A stretch of DNA of 64,000 nucleotides from Aulosira sp. FACHB-615 (GCF_014698045.1 NZ_JACJSE010000004.1:372001-436000), one strand, 5' to 3'; shown: positions 9,501-18,363, counted from the first letter of the stretch. Notes: generated by a model not told the origin, from the letters alone. Numbers and translations: made by a program.

Positions 9501-11033
9501 AATAATGACAACTTGACGATCATTTTTGATGCGATTTCATCAGGTACTTTAACTTTTCAAGATGGTACGCCCGTGACATCTGGTAGCGTATTAACTTCTA
9601 GTACGGTTTTAGTATATACGCCACCAGCAAATTCCAATGGTGTTATCCCAGCTTTCACAGTCAGAAGCAGTGATGGCGTTTCTCAATCTGATCCGCAACA
9701 GGTGAATGTAACTGTTGTTTCCGAACCAAACATTGATGACCCCATTCCTGTACCACCGATCATAGTTAATCCGCCAGTAAAAGTTGTTGTAGACCCAGTA
9801 TCTAAACTGGATGAAAAGTTTACTGACAAAGTTGGGGAGTATTTAGGAGAAGGCAAACCTCTAGTTAAAACTGTGACAGAGGCGCAAGAAGTTCTCACGA
9901 AAATTGAAGCTTCTACAGGTGCTAAACCTGCCTTAATTTACATTTCATTTGTTCCTGCAAGCATTAAAGAAACGGCTCAACTACCCATTCTTTCTAAAGA
10001 TAACGATGTTTTAGAATTGGTAGTGGTGACAGCTAAAGGTGAACCAATTCGGCAAGTATTTCCAAATGTAACGCGATCGCAAGTTATCGCCGCCAGCCGT
10101 CAATTAAGCAGTGCAGTTACAGACCCCGCCCTGCGTCGCACCTATATCAAGCCTGCTGAACAACTATACAATTGGCTAATTGCACCCCTTGAATCTAACT
10201 TCAAAACCAGAGAAATTAATAACTTAGTTTTTCTCATGGATACGGGATTACGCGCTATGCCCGTAGCCGCACTTTATGATGGTAAACAATATTTAGTTGA
10301 ACGCTATAGTGTTGGTTTAATGCCCAGCCTCAGCTTAACTAACACTCAATATGTTGACATTAAAAAAGCCCAAGTTTTGGGTATGGGCGCATCGAAATTC
10401 ATGACCCTCGATCCGTTACCAGCCGTCCCCACAGAATTAAACACCATCACTCAAAAAATTTGGCAAGGTAAAGCCTTTTTAAACGAAGCCTTCACCTTGA
10501 AAAATCTCAAAGCCCAACGACAACAAACACCCTACGGCATTATTCACCTAGCAACTCATGGTGAATTTAGAAAAGGTGCGCCCGGTAACTCTTATATTCA
10601 ATTGTGGGATAGCCAACTGAGAATGGATCAAATGCGTCAACTTGGCTGGAATAACCCCCCTGTTGAACTAGTTGTGCTGAGTGCTTGTCGTACAGCCTTG
10701 GGTGACGAAGATGCAGAATTAGGTTTTGCTGGCTTTGCGGTACAAGCTGGTGCTAAATCTGCATTAGCTAGTTTATGGTATGTCTCCGATGAAGGCACAT
10801 TTAGCTTAATGACCGAATTTTACGAAAAGTTACAAAAAGCCCCGATTAAAGCCGAAGCCCTCCGACAAGCACAAATAGCTATGCTGAAAGGAGAAGTACG
10901 CCTAGAAAACGGTAAACTCAAAACATCTCATGGTGATTTACCTCTACCACCAGTCCTACTAGAACTTGGTGACAAAAGCCTGACTCATCCTTATTTTTGG
11001 TCAGCCTTTACCATGATTGGTAATCCTTGGTAG
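6549..11033 (+). CDS. Glycosyltransferase-2 / TPS-secreted haemagglutinin / CHAT protease fusion
   Basis: A 1494-residue multidomain protein. Residues 1 to about 225 are a GT-A fold family-2 glycosyltransferase (ISIIIRVYNRANYLK, WDDGSTD, WLDSDD as the metal/nucleotide-sugar motif, and AEDYDLCLRLSE). After a basic linker, a hydrophobic stretch at about 262-280 ends in AIAQN like a signal peptide. It is followed by a filamentous-haemagglutinin N-terminal (two-partner secretion) domain with INPAGIIFGQNASLNV, then beta-helical repeats to about 950, a cadherin/Ig-like segment (about 970-1065) and a C-terminal CHAT domain with His1337 in HLATHGEF and Cys1380 in LSACRTALG as the expected catalytic dyad. 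No TpsB partner is in the window. A GT2 domain in front of a secretion signal is odd: the frame is continuous, but the product may be made from an internal start. See the paralogue at 18364. Confidence 0.85.
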   Translation: MQPVISIIIRVYNRANYLKLAIESVLSQTRPDFELLIWDDGSTDHSLAIAREYEQRDRRVRVIASKYNLGVAKALKGAIAATRGKYIGWLDSDDLLAPTALAQTTAVLDAKPNIGWVYTDYLDIDENNTILSYGYRCLVPYSREELLNRFMTFHFRLIRSEVLELAGGIDETLAIAEDYDLCLRLSEVAEVEHIYQPLYYYRTHPETISQQRRQEQIKNSQLAIIKAKKRRQQIQPSLQKKALIPGSKINFPAITKAKKPTLALSNIALLLCLIPTAAIAQNITPANDGTGTTVNTQGNNINIGGGSLSSDKANLFHSFSKFGLDANQTANFLSQPSIQNILGRVTGGDASIINGVIRVSGGNSNLYLINPAGIIFGQNASLNVPASFTATTATRLGFGNNNWLNAVGTNNYSQLIGTPNSFAFDSSVASAIFNQGNLAVPSGNNLSLFGGTVVSTGSLSAPGGNVTIAAVPGSSLLKVSLAGNPLSLEIQPLNSTNNNLPSNDLAALLTGGSGGNATNLVVDNGEVKLTGSGLTVSNGDVVVNQASGKNVTLAANHNLTLPESQLAATNNLNLLAKDTVRVRDSVAKSFSATAGNNLTLQGNQGIDIFAINHLQQTTFISGGNLSLISDGNISLDAHFASGGKFSILNSQQQGADFISLVDPIFSSNEDVTFGNYNGPSLKVESRGSITTGAISITGADTALSSTTADGQILSSQPALILRAGVSSLQEVTSGVSFTSTGSTSSPGNVNVTGDISFSLYGGPVIISATGDITTQNITSSGFSNTSGDVTLTAGGSITTGDIDTSASGFGNVVAGAVTLQAGTSGTFGHNITFNSINTQSFNFSVGTAQGGDVNVLAYGLVRGISFIPDGEGGFTGDTINATGTTQSGSITIQHDGGPNNVPFIVGNSTTNGTAGNIVRNDTPTTTTSFPVLPNGGTVTDTGNGANFTSINTPPTITTDSLFSTVPNKSITFTFGSLNPMISDVNNDNLTIIFDAISSGTLTFQDGTPVTSGSVLTSSTVLVYTPPANSNGVIPAFTVRSSDGVSQSDPQQVNVTVVSEPNIDDPIPVPPIIVNPPVKVVVDPVSKLDEKFTDKVGEYLGEGKPLVKTVTEAQEVLTKIEASTGAKPALIYISFVPASIKETAQLPILSKDNDVLELVVVTAKGEPIRQVFPNVTRSQVIAASRQLSSAVTDPALRRTYIKPAEQLYNWLIAPLESNFKTREINNLVFLMDTGLRAMPVAALYDGKQYLVERYSVGLMPSLSLTNTQYVDIKKAQVLGMGASKFMTLDPLPAVPTELNTITQKIWQGKAFLNEAFTLKNLKAQRQQTPYGIIHLATHGEFRKGAPGNSYIQLWDSQLRMDQMRQLGWNNPPVELVVLSACRTALGDEDAELGFAGFAVQAGAKSALASLWYVSDEGTFSLMTEFYEKLQKAPIKAEALRQAQIAMLKGEVRLENGKLKTSHGDLPLPPVLLELGDKSLTHPYFWSAFTMIGNPW

Positions 11034-11100
11034 ACGGACGAATTCAGCAAGCCCTATATAACGCCGTGTGCAACTTTCTCTCAGACCTAACCCCCAACCC

Positions 11101-11247
11101 CTGACAGGTGTAGGTTTTTTACGTTATGTTCCAAAAACCTTGATTTAGGGTGTAGGGGTGTAAGGGTGTGAGGGGGGTGGAACTCTGATTAAATCGTGAT
11201 TTTTAGAGTCGCTACTCATCACTTTTTTAAAAACCTACACTTGTGAG
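11101..11247. repeat. MITE-like element, family A (intact copy)
   Basis: The ends form an inverted repeat: CTGACAGGTGTAGGTTTTT on the left and the complement of CTCACAAGTGTAGGTTTTT on the right (2 mismatches in 19). The interior contains TTAGGGTGTAGGGGTGTAAG and ACTCTGATTAAATCGTGATT. A second copy in the opposite orientation lies at 26661-26867, where it carries an extra insertion. No open frame is present. Confidence 0.8.
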
Positions 11248-11610
11248 AGGTTTGGAGAGGGGTTTTAAGAATCAGTCGCACATCGCGTTATATAAAAATT
11301 TGTAACAAATTCCGAAATTAGTATCTTTATAATTGTGTTTATATACGTCAACAGGCTGTATTGACTAATTAGTACGAGCCTGATTTTGCTTGATTAATTA
11401 ACTAAACCAACATGATTCGCTGAAACCACACTCTTAAAAATTCAGATAAACGCGGGTGCTGCGAAAGTCATATAGTGATGATTCATAAATTGCTTCACTT
11501 TCGCAACAATCTCAGTCGTCTGATGCAAAGAACTGATGAATCAGCCTTTTTATTGGATAAATTAATAGTTTCATTGCTCAATATTTGATGAGAATGAAAC
11601 AGTTTTTTAT

Positions 11611-11727
11611 GATATAGGAATCATATTTTATTTCTGCAAAGCTAGGTAAAACTCTATCACTTCTTTTCCTGTTCCCTATTCCCTACCTACACAAGTAATT
11701 TCAACACTTCTGTCTGATTCCTATATC
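11611..11727. repeat. MITE-like element with perfect 13-bp terminal inverted repeats
   Basis: GATATAGGAATCA at 11611-11623 is matched exactly by TGATTCCTATATC at 11715-11727. The 91 bases between them are AT-rich with no open frame. Only one copy is seen in the window, so mobility is inferred from structure alone. Confidence 0.65.
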
Positions 11728-11839
11728 TATTTTTTGGTTTGGGTATTTATCAAAGTAAAATAAAGCGTTCAAACTAAATCCAATTTAGTATTACAGTCTG
11801 CTGAAATTTTCCTAAATTTAACAACAAACTCAGAAAGAA

Positions 11840-14176
11840 ATGAGCAATGGTAAAAACACTAACCATAGCAGATCGTCTGAGCCAGAATTATCTCAGGATA
11901 TCATTCTAGCTCCTAAAAAAAAGGAAGGTAATACTAATTCTTCCTTAATCGAGATGTTATTAAGGTTGTTGAATAGCATCAAAATTATGCCAATCTTGAT
12001 GTTCTCAATACTAAAGAGATTTGGCAGAATCACATCTCAGTTATCTAAAAGCATCAAAAGAAGTGTGACGATCGCTGCACTTGTGGTGGTAGCAATTTTG
12101 GCTGGACACACATTGTCAGCCCAACTAGTATCAGCCCAAGTAGCTACACTACCTCCACTCAGTGCCGTACCAGTTCCAGAACCAGATAATATTGGGGATT
12201 TTATTCGGAATAAGACAGCTGCGATCGCTCTAGGAAAAGCTTTGTTTTGGGATATGCAGTTGGGAACTGACGGTATTCAATCCTGTGCCAGCTGTCACTT
12301 CCATGCAGGTGCAGACAACAGGTCTAAAAACCAAATTAGTCCCGGAAATGATAATTTCACCATCGGTGGTGCGCCGAATTATCAGCTAACAGCAGCCGAT
12401 TACCCATTCCACAAACTAGCTGACCCAACTAACAATAATTCCACTGTTTTAGCTGATACAAACGACGTTGCAGGTTCTCAAGGAGTCTTCCGAACACAGT
12501 TTAATGATGTGATTCCAGGAAGCGATCGGGATGATGTCACCCCCCTAAAGGACACAGTATTCAACGTCCAAGGTACCAACGTTCGTCAAGTCACCGGTCG
12601 AAATTCCCCCAGCGTGATTAATGCGGTGTTTAACTTCCGCAACTTCTGGGATGGACGCGCTCAAAATATCTTTAACGGAGTCAATGGATTTGGCGCAAGA
12701 GATCCAGAAGCTCTGGTTTTGAAAGCATCTACTCCAAGACGCTTAGAAGATGTGCAAGTCCGGTTGAATAATTCCTCACTCGCTTCCCAAGCAGTAGGGC
12801 CACCACTTGCAGCAATTGAAACATTTGCCGAAGTCCCTCCGATCGCACCCTTTGCACCATTAGTCGCTGATTTATCCGAAACTGACAATACAGTGAAAAT
12901 TAGCGATGTTGCCAGTGGTCGGGTAATCAACACTATTAACAACGATGCAGCCGAGTCAACACCGGAATCATCTAACAATGCGATCGCTTCCAGACGGCGA
13001 CCATCAACCCCCACTACACCCTTGAGAAGATTTGGCAGAAAACTGGGTAAAAAGCTACTGGCAGTTCAACCACTAGCAAAGCAAGTTGTGGCTTATAATG
13101 ACAGCGTTTTGGGACTTCTCAGTAAATCAACCCGAAATGTACCGCAAAAGGGACTAAACATCACCTATGAAAAATTAATTGAACAAGCCTTTCAACCACA
13201 ATGGTGGCGATCAAACATGGTGATTCGTGTTGATCCGCAAACTGGCGATCGTTCATTCTATCGCAAACCCAGAAAACGTCCGTTGAGTACCATAGAGTAC
13301 ACATTACCGGAGTATAACTTCTCACTGTTCTTTGGCCTGGCAATTCAAGCCTATGAAGCAACTCTGATTTCTGATCAAACACCTTTTGACCAGTTTCTGA
13401 GCGGAAAAAACTCCGCCTTAACTCAACAACAACAAAGAGGATGGCAAATTTTCCAAAACCAAGGTATTTGTATTGCTTGCCACACTGGAACAGAATTGAC
13501 AGCCGCTTCTGTGAGCAGAGTCAAGAGCGTCGGACGCATTGGACGTGTACCAGTACCTCCTTTCCCACCTGAAGATACAGGCTTCTTCAACATTGGTGTT
13601 AGACCCAGAGAAGAAGACCCCGGTCTAGGTGGAAAAGACACTTTTGGTAATTCCCTCTCAGAAGCAACACTCGCTCAACAAGGTAAATTCCAACAGATTT
13701 TCGGGGAAGCACCTCCCACCCTCAATCCACCATTGACTCCGAATGAAGAAGTGGTATCAACTGGAGCCTTCAAAGCTCCTGGTCTGCGAAATGTAGAACT
13801 CACTGCTCCCTACTTCCACAATGGTGGGCAGTTAACCCTACGACAAGTAGTAGAGTTTTACAATCGGGGTGGAGATTTTCGCTCATCTACCAATTTAATT
13901 CCCCCACTTAACTTAACAGAAGCGCAAAAAGACGATTTGGTCGCCTTTTTGCGAAGCCTAACTGATGAACGAGTCCGTTATCAAAAAGCACCCTTTGACC
14001 ATCCACAATTGTTGATTCCCAACGGTCATCCAGGAAATCAAAACTCTGTTGTTGTCAATTACAGTGTGCAAACTGAAGATGGTACTCAACAAGCTGCTGA
14101 TTCTTTACTGGAAATCCCCGCAGTTGGTCGTAATGGTGGTCAACCATTGCCAAACTTCCTCAGAGTTAATCAATAA
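11840..14176 (+). CDS. Di-haem cytochrome c peroxidase/MauG-family protein
   Basis: A 778-residue protein with two c-type haem sites: CASCH at about residues 149-153 and CIACH at about 544-548. ALGKALFWDMQLGTDG before the first site and APYFHNGGQLTLRQVVEFYN near the C-terminus are hallmarks of the bacterial di-haem peroxidase/MauG family. A transmembrane or uncleaved signal segment lies at about residues 75-95 (AALVVVAILAGHTLSAQL), so the haem domains should be outside the cytoplasm. It is much longer than the usual ~330-residue CcpA. About 390 residues separate the haem sites, partly low-complexity, as in other long cyanobacterial members. The substrate may be hydrogen peroxide or a protein side chain. 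A clear terminator follows. Confidence 0.88.
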   Translation: MSNGKNTNHSRSSEPELSQDIILAPKKKEGNTNSSLIEMLLRLLNSIKIMPILMFSILKRFGRITSQLSKSIKRSVTIAALVVVAILAGHTLSAQLVSAQVATLPPLSAVPVPEPDNIGDFIRNKTAAIALGKALFWDMQLGTDGIQSCASCHFHAGADNRSKNQISPGNDNFTIGGAPNYQLTAADYPFHKLADPTNNNSTVLADTNDVAGSQGVFRTQFNDVIPGSDRDDVTPLKDTVFNVQGTNVRQVTGRNSPSVINAVFNFRNFWDGRAQNIFNGVNGFGARDPEALVLKASTPRRLEDVQVRLNNSSLASQAVGPPLAAIETFAEVPPIAPFAPLVADLSETDNTVKISDVASGRVINTINNDAAESTPESSNNAIASRRRPSTPTTPLRRFGRKLGKKLLAVQPLAKQVVAYNDSVLGLLSKSTRNVPQKGLNITYEKLIEQAFQPQWWRSNMVIRVDPQTGDRSFYRKPRKRPLSTIEYTLPEYNFSLFFGLAIQAYEATLISDQTPFDQFLSGKNSALTQQQQRGWQIFQNQGICIACHTGTELTAASVSRVKSVGRIGRVPVPPFPPEDTGFFNIGVRPREEDPGLGGKDTFGNSLSEATLAQQGKFQQIFGEAPPTLNPPLTPNEEVVSTGAFKAPGLRNVELTAPYFHNGGQLTLRQVVEFYNRGGDFRSSTNLIPPLNLTEAQKDDLVAFLRSLTDERVRYQKAPFDHPQLLIPNGHPGNQNSVVVNYSVQTEDGTQQAADSLLEIPAVGRNGGQPLPNFLRVNQ

Positions 14177-14230
14177 ACTAGTTTAGTACTGGTTAATTGA
14201 ATGACTGATTTATTAACTGTATAACATCAC

Positions 14231-14261
14231 AAAAAAAGCCTGGGTTACCAGGCTTTTTTTA
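14231..14261 (+). terminator. Intrinsic terminator of the di-haem peroxidase gene
   Basis: AAAAAAGCCTGG, loop GTTA, then CCAGGCTTTTTTT: a stem rich in G-C with flanking A and T tracts. It lies 55 bases after the stop codon, and the structure works on both strands. Confidence 0.9.
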
Positions 14262-14313
14262 TTGAGGGGCTTCTAGAAATTAAATTCAGTTATGACCAGA
14301 ATCAAGACACACA

Positions 14314-14730
14314 TATAGCAGTCCTAAATCATTTGTAAAATTTCTATAGCAGTTCTTACTTGCTTGTAATACAGTTGGAACCCCACCCCGCATTTGCTGA
14401 CGCAAACGCTCCCCTCCCCGCTTGCGGAGAGAAGTTGCGTGCGGGGGTTCCCCCCGTTGAGCAAACTTCGGGGGAGGGGTTGGGGGTGGGGTTGAAATGT
14501 ACCTCATCCAACCGAGAACCGCTATATATCTTTTTCTTCTTTCTTACCTTTGCGTCCTACCCTGCGGGAAGCCGCTATCGCGTCTAGGCGTTCTTGGTGA
14601 AGCAGTCCGGTCTTGGGGGTTTCCCCCATGAGGAACTGCTGTTAGCGCAGCGTTAGCGACGCAGGAGCGTCACCCGGAGGGCGGTTCGTTTCCATATCTA
14701 TGTTGTTCACGACTCATTTAAGATTGCTAT
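14314..14730. repeat. Composite repeat: family C MITE interrupted by family B MITE and another insert
   Basis: The left end (TATAGCAGTCCTAAATCATT) and right end (AAGATTGCTAT) match the ends of the intact family C element at 61779-61929. The interior (CCTACCCTGCGGGAAGCCGC at about 14555-14575) also matches. It is broken twice: by a family B element at 14345-14526 and by a GC-rich stretch of about 90 bases (about 14592-14681) containing GCGCAGCGTTAGCGACGCAG. The nesting order is therefore readable. Confidence 0.75.
14345..14526. repeat. MITE-like element, family B (long copy)
   Basis: It begins TATAGCAGTTCTTACTTGCT and ends with GAGAACCGCTATA, giving an imperfect terminal inverted repeat TATAGCRGTTCT. 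The same element lies inverted at 31777-31913. This copy is about 45 bases longer because the central CCCCGC...GCGGGG hairpin is replaced by a longer GC-rich segment. The open frames here on both strands are artefacts of the repeat. Confidence 0.82.
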
Positions 14731-14968
14731 GCAATAAATAGGGTTTGCTGAAAAAGTTATTTGGTGGGGATTTTTCTGTAGGGTGCGTGACGCAACGAGA
14801 AGATTTGAACGTAGTCATCAGATTTATCACGCCACACACCAACCACCAATTGTGACACTTAGGTAAGTCCTACTTAAATAGGTTGTAGGGGTGAACAGCC
14901 GTTCACCCCTACAACCTCACACTCATTCTTAACAAACAACCTTTGTGCTTAAGTCTTGTATGTACTTA
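14731..14968. other. Intergenic sequence with a long perfect hairpin
   Basis: The stretch 14871-14966 resembles the element at 40624-40700 (shared ACCTCACACTCATTCTTAAC). It contains a perfect 16-bp stem, GGTTGTAGGGGTGAAC at 14881-14896 and its complement at 14901-14916, with a 4-nt loop. Lying 53 bases beyond the stop of the minus-strand FAD oxidase, it may act as its 3' end structure. Confidence 0.6.
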
Positions 14969-16669
14969 TCAATCTTGGGCAATTTCCTCAGAACTCTTTC
15001 TGAGAGTTTGGCTGGCCAAGGCGACAGAATGATCGTAATACTTTCTAAAGTCAAATTTGTCCGGCCAGTCTTGCTGAAAATCGTATCTACCGGGAGCTAG
15101 GATATTATTTGGGTCTAACGCCCGTTTTAATTCTTGTAGTAATTTGCCATAGTCATCTTTGGGTGTTGGTAAAGAATTCATTGCTGAAGTCGTTAAGCGA
15201 TAAGGAATATAGCCTTCTAGGATCAATTTTTGCATCATTTCATCATGACAAGCGATCGCTCTTTCATCTTCTCCAGGCACATCTCTATCGTAAACAATCG
15301 CAACAGTCATATCGATACTTCTTTCTGTGACACATTGCAGTCCAATATTTGGCTCAAACTGATATCGGATAGCGATTTCTTCAATAATTTTTAAAGCTGT
15401 TCTCACATGCTTGCCATCAAAAGGTACACTAGGAGCCAACCAAATCAAACCACAACGATCTCTGTCTGGATTCATATTAGATGGTACAGGCTCTCGCTTT
15501 CTCCAGTAAGCCATAGAAATAACTTTGTCAGTGGGGATACCTCGCTGGAGATTTTTATTATAGAAAAAGTCAATTATACCTCTTAAATCTACTCCAGTAA
15601 TCAATTTATAAATAGGGCGAATGATTTCTAAAATTTTTGCTTTACGCTCATCAAAAAATACAATTTTATTAACTGTTTTCTTCAATGCTCGTTGAATTAA
15701 CTTCCTTTCAATTCGTCCCTGTTCTTTACTAGCAGAGTATAAAGCGCCTTCACCAATCCATAAACCACCACCCCATGCCTTTCTAAAGTTAGGCATTAAA
15801 TCTTCTGGGAGGGGTGTTTTTTCATTAGTATCTTTCCAAGGATATTGTTGTTTTGTAGACAACATACGATAGTCATTAAAGATAACAAAGCTATTTCTTA
15901 ATAGTCCTTGTAACTTTAAATTTTGCAGAGTATCGATAAATTCTTCAAAAGCAGCATCATCTTGCAGAGAATAGAAAAAAGACTGGAAATATTGAGGTTG
16001 GGGAATTAACCAGATTGTCATTTGTGTAACAATCCCAAAGTTAGACTGTGTAAATATGCCATCTAAATAAGGGCCTATTCCCCAACGATTCACCTTAGCA
16101 GCTTGAGCATTTGCAAAGCGATCAAATCCAGTATGAATCAATTCTCCTGTTGGTAAAACAACTTCAAATCCGCAGACATTAGCAAATCTATCGCCATAAG
16201 GCCCTTTACCAATTCCTCTTTCTAAGATATTGCCAACTAAACTGGAATCGGAAGCACTTCCTGTCACAGACATCATTAAGTTTGACTGATGTTTTTGTAA
16301 AAACTCAAACAGTTGTCCCTGTGTGACACCAGCTTCTACAGTCACATAAGCCAACTTCTCGTCATAATCCACAATTCGGTTGAGCCTACTCAATTCCATA
16401 ATCACGCAACCATCTTGAGTAGGCACTTTTGAACCATATCCCCAATTTTTGCCTGTACTCACAGGGTAAATAGGTACTTTATATTTGTTTGCTATGCAGA
16501 CACACTCTTGGACTTCAGCACAGTTTCCCGGTCGAATAATGGCCAGCACTTTCTGAGTTGTTGCAAATGTTGCAGTTTCAGCCGCCGAGATGGATTTTTG
16601 ATCAACCACCACATTATCTGGACTTAAAAGTTCTTGATATGCTTGCAGTACTTTGGCTAAGTATTCCAT
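14969..16669 (-). CDS. FAD-dependent oxidase/dehydrogenase of the VAO (4-cresol dehydrogenase-like) family
   Basis: A 566-residue flavoprotein. The PCMH-type FAD domain is clear: YPVSTGKNWGYGSKVP (about residues 74-89) is the pyrophosphate-binding loop and VTVEAGVTQGQLFEFL follows. The C-terminal half fits the substrate cap of the vanillyl-alcohol oxidase/4-cresol dehydrogenase group (PNIGLQCVTERSIDMTVAIV, then LDPNNILAPGRYDF, the typical end motif). Members oxidise phenolic or alcohol substrates. No signal peptide is seen. The next gene upstream on the same strand is a methyltransferase, which together could be a small tailoring pair for a phenolic compound (inference), though 351 bp separate them. 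Confidence 0.85.
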   Translation of the reverse strand: MEYLAKVLQAYQELLSPDNVVVDQKSISAAETATFATTQKVLAIIRPGNCAEVQECVCIANKYKVPIYPVSTGKNWGYGSKVPTQDGCVIMELSRLNRIVDYDEKLAYVTVEAGVTQGQLFEFLQKHQSNLMMSVTGSASDSSLVGNILERGIGKGPYGDRFANVCGFEVVLPTGELIHTGFDRFANAQAAKVNRWGIGPYLDGIFTQSNFGIVTQMTIWLIPQPQYFQSFFYSLQDDAAFEEFIDTLQNLKLQGLLRNSFVIFNDYRMLSTKQQYPWKDTNEKTPLPEDLMPNFRKAWGGGLWIGEGALYSASKEQGRIERKLIQRALKKTVNKIVFFDERKAKILEIIRPIYKLITGVDLRGIIDFFYNKNLQRGIPTDKVISMAYWRKREPVPSNMNPDRDRCGLIWLAPSVPFDGKHVRTALKIIEEIAIRYQFEPNIGLQCVTERSIDMTVAIVYDRDVPGEDERAIACHDEMMQKLILEGYIPYRLTTSAMNSLPTPKDDYGKLLQELKRALDPNNILAPGRYDFQQDWPDKFDFRKYYDHSVALASQTLRKSSEEIAQD

Positions 16670-17020
16670 ATTTTTGGGTTAAGTACTAGATTGTTGATAA
16701 TTCAAAATGTTGGTATCTCACCTCTAAAAAAGAGGTGAGACTAAATTCCGATTTCTCACTAGTGGCGTAGTCAAGCTAAATCAGTGCATCAAGATGAAGC
16801 ATCTTTGTTGCAAAAAAGTTATCCTCCAAAAAAAATTAATGCAACATTCTTAGTCTTGAGTCGTCACTATTGGAAAGGTTTTCAAGACAATGAAAGCCTA
16901 GCAATCAGTTCTCGGTACGGGGGCGCTGGGGTAGTGAAAATTTAGCAATAATAGCTCTTTTACTTCTCCAGCTTCCTCGGCTTTCTTTTATCTACGAAGT
17001 TTTAGGAATTTCTAAGTTAG
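16670..17020. other. 351-bp intergenic region with a hairpin
   Basis: TCTCACCTCT at 16716-16725 and AGAGGTGAGA at 16731-16740 form a perfect 10-bp stem with a 5-nt loop, downstream of the minus-strand methyltransferase gene and just upstream of the oxidase. It may end the methyltransferase transcript or attenuate into the oxidase. The rest has no gene. Confidence 0.55.
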
Positions 17021-17860
17021 TTAAACAAGCGGCTTGCGAGCAGTTGTAATCTCACCTGGACAAAGCATCAAACTAACATTGCGATCAAATTGAATACGCC
17101 CATTTAAACGCATTCTGTAAGCTCTAACTTGAGCCGCTTGATGTTCGAGGTCAGCTTGAAGTCTTTGTTCCTCGGAAAAGTACTGTTGAGCAACAATTGA
17201 AGAGTTAATTCTGTAATTGAAGCTTTGTTCGCACTTAACATTGATAAACCCTGATGTGGTGAGCCATCCGTATAGCTCTTCTCTGGTAAGAAAATGACGG
17301 TTTTTGGCTAAATCATCCATACCAGCATAAGTATCTTTGACTCTCGCAATTTCCCGTAGTTCATCCCTTTCTTGTGGATCATCGAATAGCATACCAAGAT
17401 TCACAAAAAGTCCGCCTGGCTTCAAAACTCGGTAGATACTACGATAAAGCTCTAACTGATAAGAGCGAGGAATTTCATGGTTGGAACTTTTAATCATGAC
17501 TCGATCAAAAGAGTTATCGGGGATTCGGATGTGAGAGTCGCGGGAAGTCATGGTTAAAATATCTCCCCAAATCACCTCTGCGTTAGCTTGTGCAAGCTTA
17601 TTGCTGGCAAACTTGGTTTGTACCTGTGAGTACTCCAGTACAACGAGTTTAGGACAATCAATTTTGTGTGTCAGACAGTATTGATAAAGCCCGTGCGCTA
17701 GGTTGCCATCTCCTGCCATTGCATCTAGAACAGTCTGAGCTTTTTCTGGTTCTAACAGCCTGAATATCTGATTAATTAATTGAGAGTCAAATCCGTTAAT
17801 TGCATCTTGATCATATTTTCCAACTAAGTCAAATCCTCTATCTTCTTGTAGTAAAACCAT
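17021..17860 (-). CDS. SAM-dependent class I methyltransferase
   Basis: A 279-residue protein. Motif I is TVLDAMAGDGNLAHGLYQYC (about residues 43-62), a Rossmann-type SAM-binding loop; the acidic residue of motif II is in LVVLEYSQ, and YRVLKPGGLFVNLGMLF is the conserved post-motif segment. The C-terminal part has an unusual Arg/Gln-rich helix (about 225-255). The substrate is not evident; the family covers small molecules. AATCCTCC just upstream of the start (complement GGAGGATT at 17863-17870) is a strong ribosome site for the ATG at 17860. The downstream neighbour is the FAD oxidase. Confidence 0.82.
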   Translation of the reverse strand: MVLLQEDRGFDLVGKYDQDAINGFDSQLINQIFRLLEPEKAQTVLDAMAGDGNLAHGLYQYCLTHKIDCPKLVVLEYSQVQTKFASNKLAQANAEVIWGDILTMTSRDSHIRIPDNSFDRVMIKSSNHEIPRSYQLELYRSIYRVLKPGGLFVNLGMLFDDPQERDELREIARVKDTYAGMDDLAKNRHFLTREELYGWLTTSGFINVKCEQSFNYRINSSIVAQQYFSEEQRLQADLEHQAAQVRAYRMRLNGRIQFDRNVSLMLCPGEITTARKPLV

Positions 17861-18363
17861 TGGAATCCTCCAGTTATGTGAATTGTTGTTGCAGATTCAG
17901 GAAAGAAAAGTCAGCAACTCAAACAGTTGTAGCGATCGCCAAGAACGCTGCAAAATTAAGAGTAAGATTGCACTGTTTGGGTAAAATGAGAGCTTTATTT
18001 TATACCGAAGTTATTTTGGCTAAATACTTTGGTTAAGCTCTAATCTTTAATCATTCCTAATCCGGAATGTTTCGCAGATAGTAACAAAACTTTACAGTTC
18101 TCCCTTTCATCCTTCCCAAACCCTTGATTTTTGGTTTTATTGTGTAAGTTCTATGTATATGTATGAAATCAAAAATCCTAATGACTGTTGTAAAAATCGA
18201 GGTTTTGATATCTCTAGTGTTTGAGGAGTGGAAGTGGTTATTTGCTCCCAAATACTTAAAAAACTTTACACTTAAAGCTTAATATTTTATTAACTTTCAA
18301 TTCCGTCCCATTTGTAATACGCAAAATTTAATATTCAAAAAGCTTTTAAATGCACACTCAATT
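17861..18363. other. 503-bp divergent intergenic region
   Basis: This separates the methyltransferase (minus) from the second CHAT gene (plus). It has one HIP1-like GCGATCGC site near 17932 and AT-rich DNA. The frame 18057-18251 shows no gene-like content. No repeat with clear ends was found. Confidence 0.5.

Larger units (their letters stand above)
11034..11839. other. 806-bp intergenic region with two MITE-like elements
   Basis: No gene is visible. The region holds two repeats with terminal inverted repeats, annotated separately at 11101-11247 and 11611-11727. Between them an 8-bp inverted pair GCGAAAGT/ACTTTCGC lies near 11461-11507. The stretch 11728-11839 should carry the promoter of the di-haem peroxidase gene, but I see no convincing box. 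Confidence 0.55.

Noticed and set aside
14286..14587. Two open frames on opposite strands
   Set aside because: Both lie inside the family B MITE and are explained by its inverted-repeat structure.
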